From assembly GCF_003815655.1 (NCBI RefSeq), contig NZ_CP033917.1, positions 62,001 to 126,000 on the forward strand: DNA of 64,000 nucleotides, in the 5' to 3' direction. This stretch comes from Chryseobacterium sp. G0201 (GTDB taxonomy: Bacteria > Bacteroidota > Bacteroidia > Flavobacteriales > Weeksellaceae). The translations under genes were made by a program, and so were the position numbers. Shown here in pieces: positions 7,614 to 15,342 of the stretch (the stretch's first letter is position 1; the number at the start of each line of letters is the position of its first letter). The notes beneath the pieces were generated by a model. That model was not told the DNA's origin and searched no databases. It saw nothing but the letters and a program-made list of their open reading frames with translations.

Positions 7614-8648
7614 TTAAAATGCTGATTTGTCATCGTTATAATAATGTTCATAAACTGCCATTCCACCAAAATAAACTAATGATGCAGCAGCTCCCCAAGG
7701 TCCTATAAAGCCTACAACTCCCATCACAGTATCTACAGCTGCACGAGTCGTAGAAATATTTCCGTTATACCCCTGATATAAACTATTTGCAATGCCAATG
7801 GCACCTACAGCTCTACCACCCCATTTTAAAACTGTAGAAAATTTCCCTAATGCTTGCGCTGAAGCAGGGAGCCTTGTACTTATTACTTCTGCAAAAATAC
7901 GACTTTTCGTAATACTTGACGGAGCATTCCAGTTCTTTAGTCCTTTAGCAACTATCTGTGAAGAGCCTTCAAAAGTCCCCGCTATTGATGTAAATTCTCT
8001 AGGGTGGCTTTGAATCCAGTTAAATCCTTCTTGAGCCATACCCTCAAAAAGACCTACTCCATTTGAATTTGAAGAATTCAAATCCAACTTCATAGAATGC
8101 CACATTATACCTTGCACATGGGTTTCTCCATTTGAGGAATATCCTGCGGGGCCACTACTTGTCCAATAGGTATAATTAAGGACTCCATTTGTTACAGTGC
8201 CATATTGAGAGTTAAAGTTACCTGCAAAGTCTAAAGTAGATCCTATTCCATATCCTGCTCCTAAACCAGCAGTTCCTCCAGTATAGACAAAATGTCCACC
8301 ACCTCCGCCTGCGCTTGATCCACTATTTGTCCAATAAGAATTAGTTCCATCCGGTGTAGCATTCCACATCTCTTGTAACCATTCCGGAGCATCGGCTAAC
8401 CATGCTTCATTTTTTCTACCATCGGGATCAAACATATTAATAGGGTTACTCAATACATATGCATATGGACTTGTAGAAAAATAGTTTTCTGAAAGTTGAT
8501 CTATACCGTTCCATCTTCCGATATCGGGTATGTATTCTCTCCAGCCGTAACTGTACATTCCAGTTTCCTGTAGCTCCTTACCGTTGTACTTATTATTCTT
8601 ATAACTTCCCTGTCCAAAGAAAGCTGTACCGGATTTCAAATGATTCAT
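7614..8648 (-). CDS. Orphan Rhs C-terminal tip C with displaced core end
   Basis: This 344-residue frame repeats the first 163 residues of the A and A' tips (core end, DPDGR, Gly-rich linker to GVLNYTYWT). It then switches to a distinct domain of about 181 residues. That domain ends in a hydrophobic, Gly/Ala-rich region (TRAAVDTVMGVVGFIGPWGA followed by SLVYFGGMAVYEHYY), which could form a membrane hairpin. Core homology extends upstream to about 8703 (NSAGVLEITDNND), with no signal peptide, so this is a displaced cassette rather than a complete gene. A membrane-active tip is suggested by the hydrophobic end and the membrane-spanning partner; no catalytic motif was seen. Confidence 0.7.
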   Translation of the reverse strand: MNHLKSGTAFFGQGSYKNNKYNGKELQETGMYSYGWREYIPDIGRWNGIDQLSENYFSTSPYAYVLSNPINMFDPDGRKNEAWLADAPEWLQEMWNATPDGTNSYWTNSGSSAGGGGGHFVYTGGTAGLGAGYGIGSTLDFAGNFNSQYGTVTNGVLNYTYWTSSGPAGYSSNGETHVQGIMWHSMKLDLNSSNSNGVGLFEGMAQEGFNWIQSHPREFTSIAGTFEGSSQIVAKGLKNWNAPSSITKSRIFAEVISTRLPASAQALGKFSTVLKWGGRAVGAIGIANSLYQGYNGNISTTRAAVDTVMGVVGFIGPWGAAASLVYFGGMAVYEHYYNDDKSAF

Positions 8649-8699
8649 CCCGAAAGGATAATAATCATTATTATCCGTTATTTCAAGAACGCCTGCGCT

Positions 8700-8958
8700 G
8701 TTTATAGGTAAATAATTATTATTTTAAAAATTTATTCATCACTAACTGTAAAATACTCAGCATGATTCTCCATCATTTAAACATATTTTTTCAACAAAAA
8801 TAAACCGGAATAGATAAAATTTCTACTCCGGTTTTTGAATTTAATGTTTTTAATCTTATTTGAATTTCAATGAGTTAGCAATTGAAATTGTTCTAATTAC
8901 TAACCTTTGGAACATTATCTTAATAATGTAAATCAACATTTTTGAAACGTGACCCCAT
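8700..8958 (-). repeat. Inter-cassette spacer, copy 3
   Basis: The segment nearest the displaced core (GTTTATAGGTAA, ATAATTATTATTTTAAAA, CTGTAAAATACTCAGCATGA) is almost identical to copy 4 at 10641-10850. It holds the terminator at 8802-8834, the TTTCAATGAGTTAG segment and CTTTGGAACATTA before the stop of immunity gene B. Confidence 0.75.
8802..8834 (-). terminator. Rho-independent terminator after immunity gene B
   Basis: AAACCGGAATAG pairs with CTACTCCGGTTT (one mismatch). On the minus strand the stem is followed by ATTTTTGTTG. Confidence 0.75.
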
Positions 8959-9423
8959 TTAGTTATTTACTATACTTTCCAGAAGATTTTTTAGATGATT
9001 AAATTGAGTAACTCCTTTCCATTTGCTTTTGTTTAAGAAATCATTAGCTATAAAATTAAAATCTTCAAAATCATCCCACTTTAAAATATTTTTTTTTAAC
9101 ATTATAAGATAATTATACTTACTTATAGGTTCTGCTACATCAGAAGAAAGTAAATTAAAACCAATAACATCTTTTGGATTATTCTCAAGCATTAGATCTC
9201 TCATCTTACTGGAATATTGTTCATATAATTTTAAATATTTAAATAATTTATCTTTTAAATTAGATTTATTAATACAATCAAGATGAATACCTGAGTCACT
9301 TAGCCTAAAAAGTTCATCCAGCTCATTGCTTATTAAGGGTGGGGTTAATATGTACTCTTTTAATTCGTTTATAACATCACCACATAAAGGGCATTTACTT
9401 TCATTTTCTATTATTACTGCCAT
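8959..9423 (-). CDS. Putative immunity protein B with zinc-knuckle-like N-terminus
   Basis: A soluble 154-residue protein starting 11 bp after the stop of tip B. Its N-terminus carries CPLCGDVI (residues 11-18) and, about 35 residues on, GIHLDCI. This Cys2-HisCys arrangement could bind zinc in a treble-clef-like fold. The rest is helical and charged (KLYEQYSSKMRDLMLE, FLNKSKWKGVTQFNHLKNLL). It has no signal peptide or membrane helix, so it is probably cytoplasmic, consistent with a tip acting in the cytoplasm. The immunity role is inferred from gene order. Confidence 0.6.
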   Translation of the reverse strand: MAVIIENESKCPLCGDVINELKEYILTPPLISNELDELFRLSDSGIHLDCINKSNLKDKLFKYLKLYEQYSSKMRDLMLENNPKDVIGFNLLSSDVAEPISKYNYLIMLKKNILKWDDFEDFNFIANDFLNKSKWKGVTQFNHLKNLLESIVNN

Positions 9424-9434
9424 ACATTTAAATT

Positions 9435-10586
9435 TTATGGTTTTCTAATCATTATAGGAGGATTAAAACCTTCTATAATATATTGTCTACTCTGATTAAG
9501 TATTTCTAAAGATCTAAAATCTCCAGCACTTGGTCCAGTTACGAAAGGATGCGTATGTCCAAAAATTGTAGAAACTTCACCTGCACCAAATGAAATTCCG
9601 TGAGGCCCCCCACTTACAATAACTCTAGCTCCTGGAGCTACACTATTATTTCCAAGTTTAACTACTGCATGTTCAACACCTGTGCTTAAAGTTCTATTTT
9701 GTAATAAAGCAACCAAATCTGAAATCTTCTCTCCCTTTTGAACTTCTCTAATAATATTCATTGAAGATACATAATTTCCACCATTACCAATGATAATTTT
9801 TTCTTCAGCAGTAATTAGTCCTGGCTTTTTTAATGCAACAGCTGCAAAAAGCCCTATGGCCATAGCAGCATATCTGTTTTGAGGTTCTAGATTACTCAAA
9901 TATTGTCCTGCGATATCAAAAACACCTAGAGGATCACCCGTCCCTCCGATCATCATTATTCCACCTCTGTCTAATTCTCCAATACTCAAGCTTCTTCCTG
10001 CATCAAACATTGACTTATTCCAAGCAGTTTGCATACCTGCTATACCGTTGAAAATAGAACTATGGTTGAGATTATAATTACTTAATGCAGAACCCCATGT
10101 TTTAGAAGTACCATATCCACTAAGTACAAGAGGAGGTAACGTATAAATTCCGTCACCCATTGTAAATCCTCCGCCATACCCTACAGTAGAACCATACATA
10201 ATACTTCTGCCGCCCCCTCCTCCTTTGGGACCACCGTCATAGCTTGTAAACCCTGAGCCATTATTGTACCAATAAGAATTAGAGCCATTAGGTGTGTTTG
10301 TCCACGAATCTCTTAACCAATCCGGAGCCTCTGCCAGCCATGCTTCACTTGCTCTACCGTCAGGATCCATCAAATTAATAGGGTTATTCATCACGTAGGC
10401 ATAAGGACTTGTAGAAAGATAGTTTTCGGCTAGTTGGTCTATACCGTTCCATCGGGCAATATCTGGCATGTAATTTCTCCAGCCGTAATCATATAATCCT
10501 GTTTCCTGTAGTTCTTTGCCGTTGTATTTATTATTCTTATAACTTCCCTGTCCAAAGAAAGCTGTACCGGATTTCAAATGATTCAT
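9435..10586 (-). CDS. Orphan Rhs C-terminal tip B, possible JAB/JAMM-type metalloprotease
   Basis: The 383-residue frame begins at the internal core Met (MNHLKSGTAFFGQGS) and carries INLMDPDGR at about residues 70-78. Its linker is related to that of the other cassettes but clearly diverged. The C-terminus contains GHTHPFVTGPSAGDF (residues 343-357), an HxHP...SxxD arrangement like the zinc site of JAB/JAMM peptidases, with an upstream GVEHAVV that could supply the Glu. The usual spacing between the second His and Ser is seven residues; here it is six. JAB domains are known polymorphic-toxin tips. Core homology runs upstream to about 10641. The cassette lacks a signal peptide, so it is probably not secreted until recombined. 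Confidence 0.65.
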   Translation of the reverse strand: MNHLKSGTAFFGQGSYKNNKYNGKELQETGLYDYGWRNYMPDIARWNGIDQLAENYLSTSPYAYVMNNPINLMDPDGRASEAWLAEAPDWLRDSWTNTPNGSNSYWYNNGSGFTSYDGGPKGGGGGRSIMYGSTVGYGGGFTMGDGIYTLPPLVLSGYGTSKTWGSALSNYNLNHSSIFNGIAGMQTAWNKSMFDAGRSLSIGELDRGGIMMIGGTGDPLGVFDIAGQYLSNLEPQNRYAAMAIGLFAAVALKKPGLITAEEKIIIGNGGNYVSSMNIIREVQKGEKISDLVALLQNRTLSTGVEHAVVKLGNNSVAPGARVIVSGGPHGISFGAGEVSTIFGHTHPFVTGPSAGDFRSLEILNQSRQYIIEGFNPPIMIRKP

Positions 10587-10640
10587 CCCGAAAGGATAAT
10601 AATCATTATTATCCGTTATTTCAAGAACGCCTGCGCTGTT

Positions 10641-10850
10641 TATAGGTAAATATAATTATTATTTTAAAAATTTATTCATCACTAACTGTAAAATACTCAG
10701 CATGATTCTCCATCATTTAAATATATTTTTTCAACAAAAATAAACCAGAGTAAGAAACTTTCTACTCTGGTTTTTAAATTTATTATTTTGAATTTTTAAT
10801 TAGTTAATGATTTTATTTATCATTACTAACTTTTGGAACATTACTCTTTT
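10641..10850 (-). repeat. Inter-cassette spacer, copy 4
   Basis: Lies between immunity gene A and orphan tip B. It begins with the same core-proximal segment as copy 3, contains the terminator 10742-10773, and ends with CTTTTGGAACATTACT. Its last 24 bases before the immunity stop are identical to those of copy 1. Confidence 0.75.
10742..10773 (-). terminator. Rho-independent terminator after the Rhs operon
   Basis: AAACCAGAGTA pairs with TACTCTGGTTT around an AGAAACTTTC loop, and the minus strand continues ATTTTTGTTG. It would end the transcript of the T9SS cargo, YD-repeat, Rhs and immunity genes before the orphan cassettes, which argues against their read-through expression. Confidence 0.8.
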
Positions 10851-11513
10851 TTATTCCTGACTATTCTCGCTTAATAAAGAATGTAAGCTTTTAAAAGGAT
10901 AGTTTTTATATTTTTTAGTATTAATAGCATATAGTTCATTATTATATAAAACAAAGCTTACTGACATCTCTTCATTTGGAGTAACATAACCAAAATCTCC
11001 TCTTTTTTGATTGTTAAATGAAAAATTTATAAAATCTCCCTTGAAAATAATTTCAGTAAAACTATCTTCAAGTTTTGTAATCTCTTTTCCTCCAATATAA
11101 TAATCCATATTTTTTATATGAAATGGATAGTAATCAAATCCAACATATCGTGTAACTTGGTAATCAAAATCAATAGGAAAAGATAGAAGTTCATTATTAT
11201 TTTTAAAATCTGTGTTAGATTTGTTTAATATTAAATGAGAATTTTCAATTTTTCCTAGTTTTATGACTGTAACATAATATTTATCATTTAATATGGCATT
11301 AAATCCCATGTACTTTTTCTCATAGGTTAGAGTTAGTAAATATTTAACCTTTATTTTTTTATTATTAAATATACTTTCTAATGTAACGTCTGGGATTGAC
11401 TTACTAACTTGCACTTTATTGTTGTTTTTCGAAAAAAGAACAGTTCTGTAAACAAGATATCCAACTACAGCTAAACCTCCAAGAAGGCATACAAATAAAA
11501 ATTTCTTTCTCAT
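10851..11513 (-). CDS. Putative immunity protein A of the full-length Rhs toxin
   Basis: A 220-residue protein with one N-terminal membrane helix (FLFVCLLGGLAVVGYLVYR) and an extracytoplasmic domain containing FSFNN and YYIGGKEI. It starts 11 bp after the Rhs stop, so it is the last gene of the operon. Its C-terminal 43 residues and about 125 bp of the underlying DNA are identical to 5141-5803, but the middle of the protein differs strongly. A membrane-anchored immunity protein suggests the toxin is met outside the cytoplasm. Function is inferred from position; no named family was recognised. Confidence 0.68.
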   Translation of the reverse strand: MRKKFLFVCLLGGLAVVGYLVYRTVLFSKNNNKVQVSKSIPDVTLESIFNNKKIKVKYLLTLTYEKKYMGFNAILNDKYYVTVIKLGKIENSHLILNKSNTDFKNNNELLSFPIDFDYQVTRYVGFDYYPFHIKNMDYYIGGKEITKLEDSFTEIIFKGDFINFSFNNQKRGDFGYVTPNEEMSVSFVLYNNELYAINTKKYKNYPFKSLHSLLSENSQE

Positions 11514-11523
11514 GATAAATTAA

Positions 11524-14500
11524 TTATAGTGTTAAATGATCATTAATAATTCCACCCGAAGGCAAGACAGGTACCATAGTTGGAGGTGCAAATCTGTCTA
11601 AAAAATAACCCGCTATTACCATTGCAGCAGTAAGAGGCTTTACCCCATAAGAATTGATACTTGAATTATTATTATCAACTTTCTGCCCAAAGTTCACAGA
11701 AATATCACTATTAATAAGGTCAAAAGATAAAGTGCCTGAACCACCAAATGAATAATCTCCAATACTAAGCATAAATCCACTAGTATCAGAACCGCTTGTA
11801 AGTTCATTATAGATATTAAGAGAAGACAAATTTAATTGTAAAGATACTAAACCATTGCTTTTTCTACTACTTCTATTCCTTACTATTCTATAATCTATAT
11901 TTGATGCTCCTGCATTTCCTTTGGTATGATATGTTGTATTTTCTGCTTTTATAAAAGGATTTTCCATGATTAGGCTTGTTACTTCAGCAAATGTCGTTGT
12001 TTTTGTTGGATTCCAATTAGATATCATAGAAGAAGAATTCAAATTCAGCTTCATAAAATTAGCTTGTCCATATTTCGCACCCTCTGCATTCGTCCAATAG
12101 GTATAATTAAGGACACCATTTGTTACAGTACCATATTGAGAATTAAAGTTACCTGCAAAGTCTAAGGTAGATCCTATTCCATATCCTGCTCCTAAACCAG
12201 CAGTTCCTCCAGTATAGACAAAATGTCCACCACCTCCGCCTGCGCTTGATCCACTATTTGTCCAATAAGAATTAGTACCATCCGGTGTAGCATTCCACAT
12301 CTCTTGTAACCATTCCGGAGCATCGGCTAACCATGCTTCATTTTTTCTACCATCGGGATCAAACATATTGATAGGATTATTCATCACATATGCATATGGA
12401 CTTGTAGAAAAATAGTTTTCTGAAAGCTGATCTATACCATTCCATCTTGCAATATCAGGCATGTATTCTCTCCAGCCATAGCTGTACATTCCGGTTTCCT
12501 GTAGCTCCTTACCGTTGTACTTATTATTCTTATAACTTCCTTGTCCAAAGAAAGCTGTACCGGATTTCAAATGATTCATTCCGAAAGGATAATAATCATT
12601 ATTATCTGTTATTTCAAGAACACCTGCGTTGTTTCTTCCGTAAGAAACTCTTACATTTCCTAACTGATCTACGTATTGGTAAATATACTGATCTTTTATA
12701 TAATCATAAAATCCTTCCGCTGTTGGAAAATATTGCAGATCCGGAGTTTTGGTCGGAGGTGGAACTCTTCTTTCTTCTATTGAGAAAGTCTGTGGCTGCA
12801 TGGCTCTTTTAGAAAGCATTTCGAAGCCCATATCAATAGGCGTTAAAGTTCCTGAAGAAAAATACTGGAAGCCATCCAGATAATCTGTTATGTTTACTGT
12901 TGTTGTACTTCCATTAACCCCTGTAACAGAGGTTACATTTTCCTTTCTCAACTTAGTGCCGTCCGCACTGTATTTTGTGTTGATGATAATATTTTCGTTC
13001 CCGTTTCTGCTGACTTCCATAGAATTGGGAAGATCAAGGTAATTATACTTAATAGAACTGATTTCCTTATCTGGCATGCTCACCATATTTCCGTTTTGGT
13101 CATACGTAATAGGAGTTCCACCCCCTTCATATCCTGCAAAGTTTTGGGAAGCATCCGTAATGCTGGTTGTCTGATTACCGGCGTAATTGTATGTAAGATT
13201 ATCAATTACAGTAGCGGTATTACTTCCATATTCCAATACAGAGGTTCTGTATAAACTACTGATATTCCCATTCAGATCATAGTCCAGAGATTCTGTATTT
13301 TCCTTACTGTAAGCGTTGTTCGGATTTTGGTAGTAGCCTGCCAGAATCCTGTTCGTACTATCGTAAGAATATCCATATCTTTTGGGTATTAAAGATGGAT
13401 TTGCGCCTACCGTTTCTACGGCTCGCCAGTCGATTTCAGCAATACTGCCGTTATACTTCGGGGTTACATTCTTTCCTGAGAATTGGGTAGGATCCGGATT
13501 ATCAACACCGTCTTTTTTGGTGTATTTGATGTTGTAGGCAAATAATTTCCCTCCAAGATCAGCAGCTCCCATCTCGTTTTTGTTAACACCTGTCATCCAG
13601 CCTCTGACGTTATAGGTATAGTCAATACTCTGAAGATTATTTCCTACTTTTTTATTAATGATTTGAGAAAGTTCATTGTAGGTATTTTCTGTCAAAAGTT
13701 CCTCAGGCTTGCTGTCTACCTGATGGTAATGCTGTTTTAGCCTTTTTTGGGAATCATATACAAATCGTTCTTTGATGACAACTCCCTGCTCATCAGCTTT
13801 TCGGGCATGATAGGTAAAGGTTTTTAGTGGTACTCCGGAAAAATCAAGTACAGTCTCGGTTTTGGTATACCCTCCCAAGTGATTTTTACTGTCTGTTCCT
13901 ATTACTCTACCAAATGTATCATACCAGATAAATGCAGACGACCAGTTGTCATTTTCAATATTCTTGGTATAGGTTGCCGTAGGAAGTGCTTTAATACTTC
14001 TTACAGATGACAGTCCGTTTGAAACAATCGTCGTTGGAGCCGATGCCAGTGTTGTCTGGGTTTGTATCTGTAAAGGCTGAGCCGGTGAACCTGTAGGGTA
14101 TTCGTCATAGTAATTAACACCTAAAATCGTCATGCTTCCTGTGGGGAAAGCCGTTTTAGTATAGTACACATCCATACCGCTCAGGGTAAATGGTGTTGCA
14201 CTTTGAGTTTCATTATTATTGGCATTGGCAGACATATTATTAAGTGCTGTCTGCATTGCTGATCTTTCTGCTGTATTGGCAAAAAATCCAGTATAAACTA
14301 CTCTTCCGAACCTATCATACTTCTTGAACATCCAGCCTCTTTTCGCAAAGTTATTGGTTATGGTTCTCAGATTGGCGTCTTGTGAAAGTACTGCACGCCC
14401 CTGTTTGTCATATACCAGATATTCCCATCTTTTGCCCGGAATTTTATTTTCTACCAACCTGTTGTATTTATCATATTTATACTGGTAGCACAAGCTGTTT

Positions 14501-15318
14501 AGTACATCAGGAGTTAGGGCAGAAACGGAAGCTTTCGGCGGGATAACATAGGCTAGATTATCAAATTCATTATAGACAAAATAAGTGTCCAGATTTTCGG
14601 TCGTTCCGTTAGGTTTTTTATTGATTTTACGAACGAGTACACTCTGTTTTTTGGAATTAACAAAGGTATGAGTCTCGTTATTGTCCTCATCCCTGCTGAT
14701 CATTTTATACAGGGTATTGGCATTATAAAATCCGTTCGTTGTATATGAATCATCCAATGCAGTAATAATGGAAACATCGTTGATTTGCGATGAAGGATTC
14801 CATGTTGTGATAGCTTTAAATCTTTTAACGTCACCATCGTTGTTTGAAAGGTATTCGATCTTTTGGGTATGGGGACCACTCATCTGCCAGTCTGCTCCGG
14901 GAGCAGCCGATTTCTCAATTCTTCCTAAGGGTGATTTTTCGTAAAGCACCTCCGAATAGGCATTAGGAACCCCATAATAAGCGTTGACAGAACTCTCGCC
15001 AATTCCCGTAATATAGGCTCCGTTTTGGGTGTCTACAGGCTGTGGAAGATATTCTTTTGTTTTCTTTCCTGACTGATCATATAGGGAAGGAACTACAAGG
15101 TCTTTTCCGTTGGGTGTTGCTTTTATGGCTATATTCTGGGTAGTTCTTCCCAATCCGTCAAGATATTGAACTCCCTGAATCTGAGCCGCATTTGGCTGCT
15201 CCGATGTTACAGGCTCCAAATACGTCCTGCTGTATATATAATTTTCTGTATTGGTTAAACTCTGTGCATGAAACAAAGCCACAACAAGAAAAGGTATGAT
15301 TGATAGTATTTTTTTCAT
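11524..15318 (-). CDS. Full-length secreted Rhs polymorphic toxin with DUF6443
   Basis: I place the start at MKKILSIIPFLVVALFHAQS (1264 residues), a clear Sec signal peptide. An ATG eight codons upstream (15342) abuts the previous stop. The mature protein opens with a DUF6443-like region (IYSRTYLEPVTSE, VQYLDGLGR). YD/Rhs repeats follow (YDKYNRLVENKIPG, YDKQGRAVLSQDAN, YDLNGNISSLY). The conserved Rhs core end is YYPFGMNHLKSG ... PINMFDPDGR (about residues 910-991), where Rhs proteins are typically cleaved. The remaining 273 residues are a Gly-rich linker and tip A, whose activity I cannot assign. It sits in an operon between the YD-repeat protein and the immunity gene. The array of alternative tips downstream suggests its C-terminus can be exchanged. 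Confidence 0.88.
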   Translation of the reverse strand: MKKILSIIPFLVVALFHAQSLTNTENYIYSRTYLEPVTSEQPNAAQIQGVQYLDGLGRTTQNIAIKATPNGKDLVVPSLYDQSGKKTKEYLPQPVDTQNGAYITGIGESSVNAYYGVPNAYSEVLYEKSPLGRIEKSAAPGADWQMSGPHTQKIEYLSNNDGDVKRFKAITTWNPSSQINDVSIITALDDSYTTNGFYNANTLYKMISRDEDNNETHTFVNSKKQSVLVRKINKKPNGTTENLDTYFVYNEFDNLAYVIPPKASVSALTPDVLNSLCYQYKYDKYNRLVENKIPGKRWEYLVYDKQGRAVLSQDANLRTITNNFAKRGWMFKKYDRFGRVVYTGFFANTAERSAMQTALNNMSANANNNETQSATPFTLSGMDVYYTKTAFPTGSMTILGVNYYDEYPTGSPAQPLQIQTQTTLASAPTTIVSNGLSSVRSIKALPTATYTKNIENDNWSSAFIWYDTFGRVIGTDSKNHLGGYTKTETVLDFSGVPLKTFTYHARKADEQGVVIKERFVYDSQKRLKQHYHQVDSKPEELLTENTYNELSQIINKKVGNNLQSIDYTYNVRGWMTGVNKNEMGAADLGGKLFAYNIKYTKKDGVDNPDPTQFSGKNVTPKYNGSIAEIDWRAVETVGANPSLIPKRYGYSYDSTNRILAGYYQNPNNAYSKENTESLDYDLNGNISSLYRTSVLEYGSNTATVIDNLTYNYAGNQTTSITDASQNFAGYEGGGTPITYDQNGNMVSMPDKEISSIKYNYLDLPNSMEVSRNGNENIIINTKYSADGTKLRKENVTSVTGVNGSTTTVNITDYLDGFQYFSSGTLTPIDMGFEMLSKRAMQPQTFSIEERRVPPPTKTPDLQYFPTAEGFYDYIKDQYIYQYVDQLGNVRVSYGRNNAGVLEITDNNDYYPFGMNHLKSGTAFFGQGSYKNNKYNGKELQETGMYSYGWREYMPDIARWNGIDQLSENYFSTSPYAYVMNNPINMFDPDGRKNEAWLADAPEWLQEMWNATPDGTNSYWTNSGSSAGGGGGHFVYTGGTAGLGAGYGIGSTLDFAGNFNSQYGTVTNGVLNYTYWTNAEGAKYGQANFMKLNLNSSSMISNWNPTKTTTFAEVTSLIMENPFIKAENTTYHTKGNAGASNIDYRIVRNRSSRKSNGLVSLQLNLSSLNIYNELTSGSDTSGFMLSIGDYSFGGSGTLSFDLINSDISVNFGQKVDNNNSSINSYGVKPLTAAMVIAGYFLDRFAPPTMVPVLPSGGIINDHLTL

Positions 15319-15342
15319 AACTGATTTATTTAATAGAAACAA

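Noticed and set aside
4985..10850. Regularly spaced similar segments that could suggest a CRISPR array
   Set aside because: The segments are long, separated by 1.4-1.8 kb coding cassettes, and not short identical repeats. No cas genes are present.
12447..12812. 121-codon plus-strand open frame inside the Rhs gene
   Set aside because: It is the antisense of the highly conserved Rhs core end; it has no start context or protein-like composition of its own.
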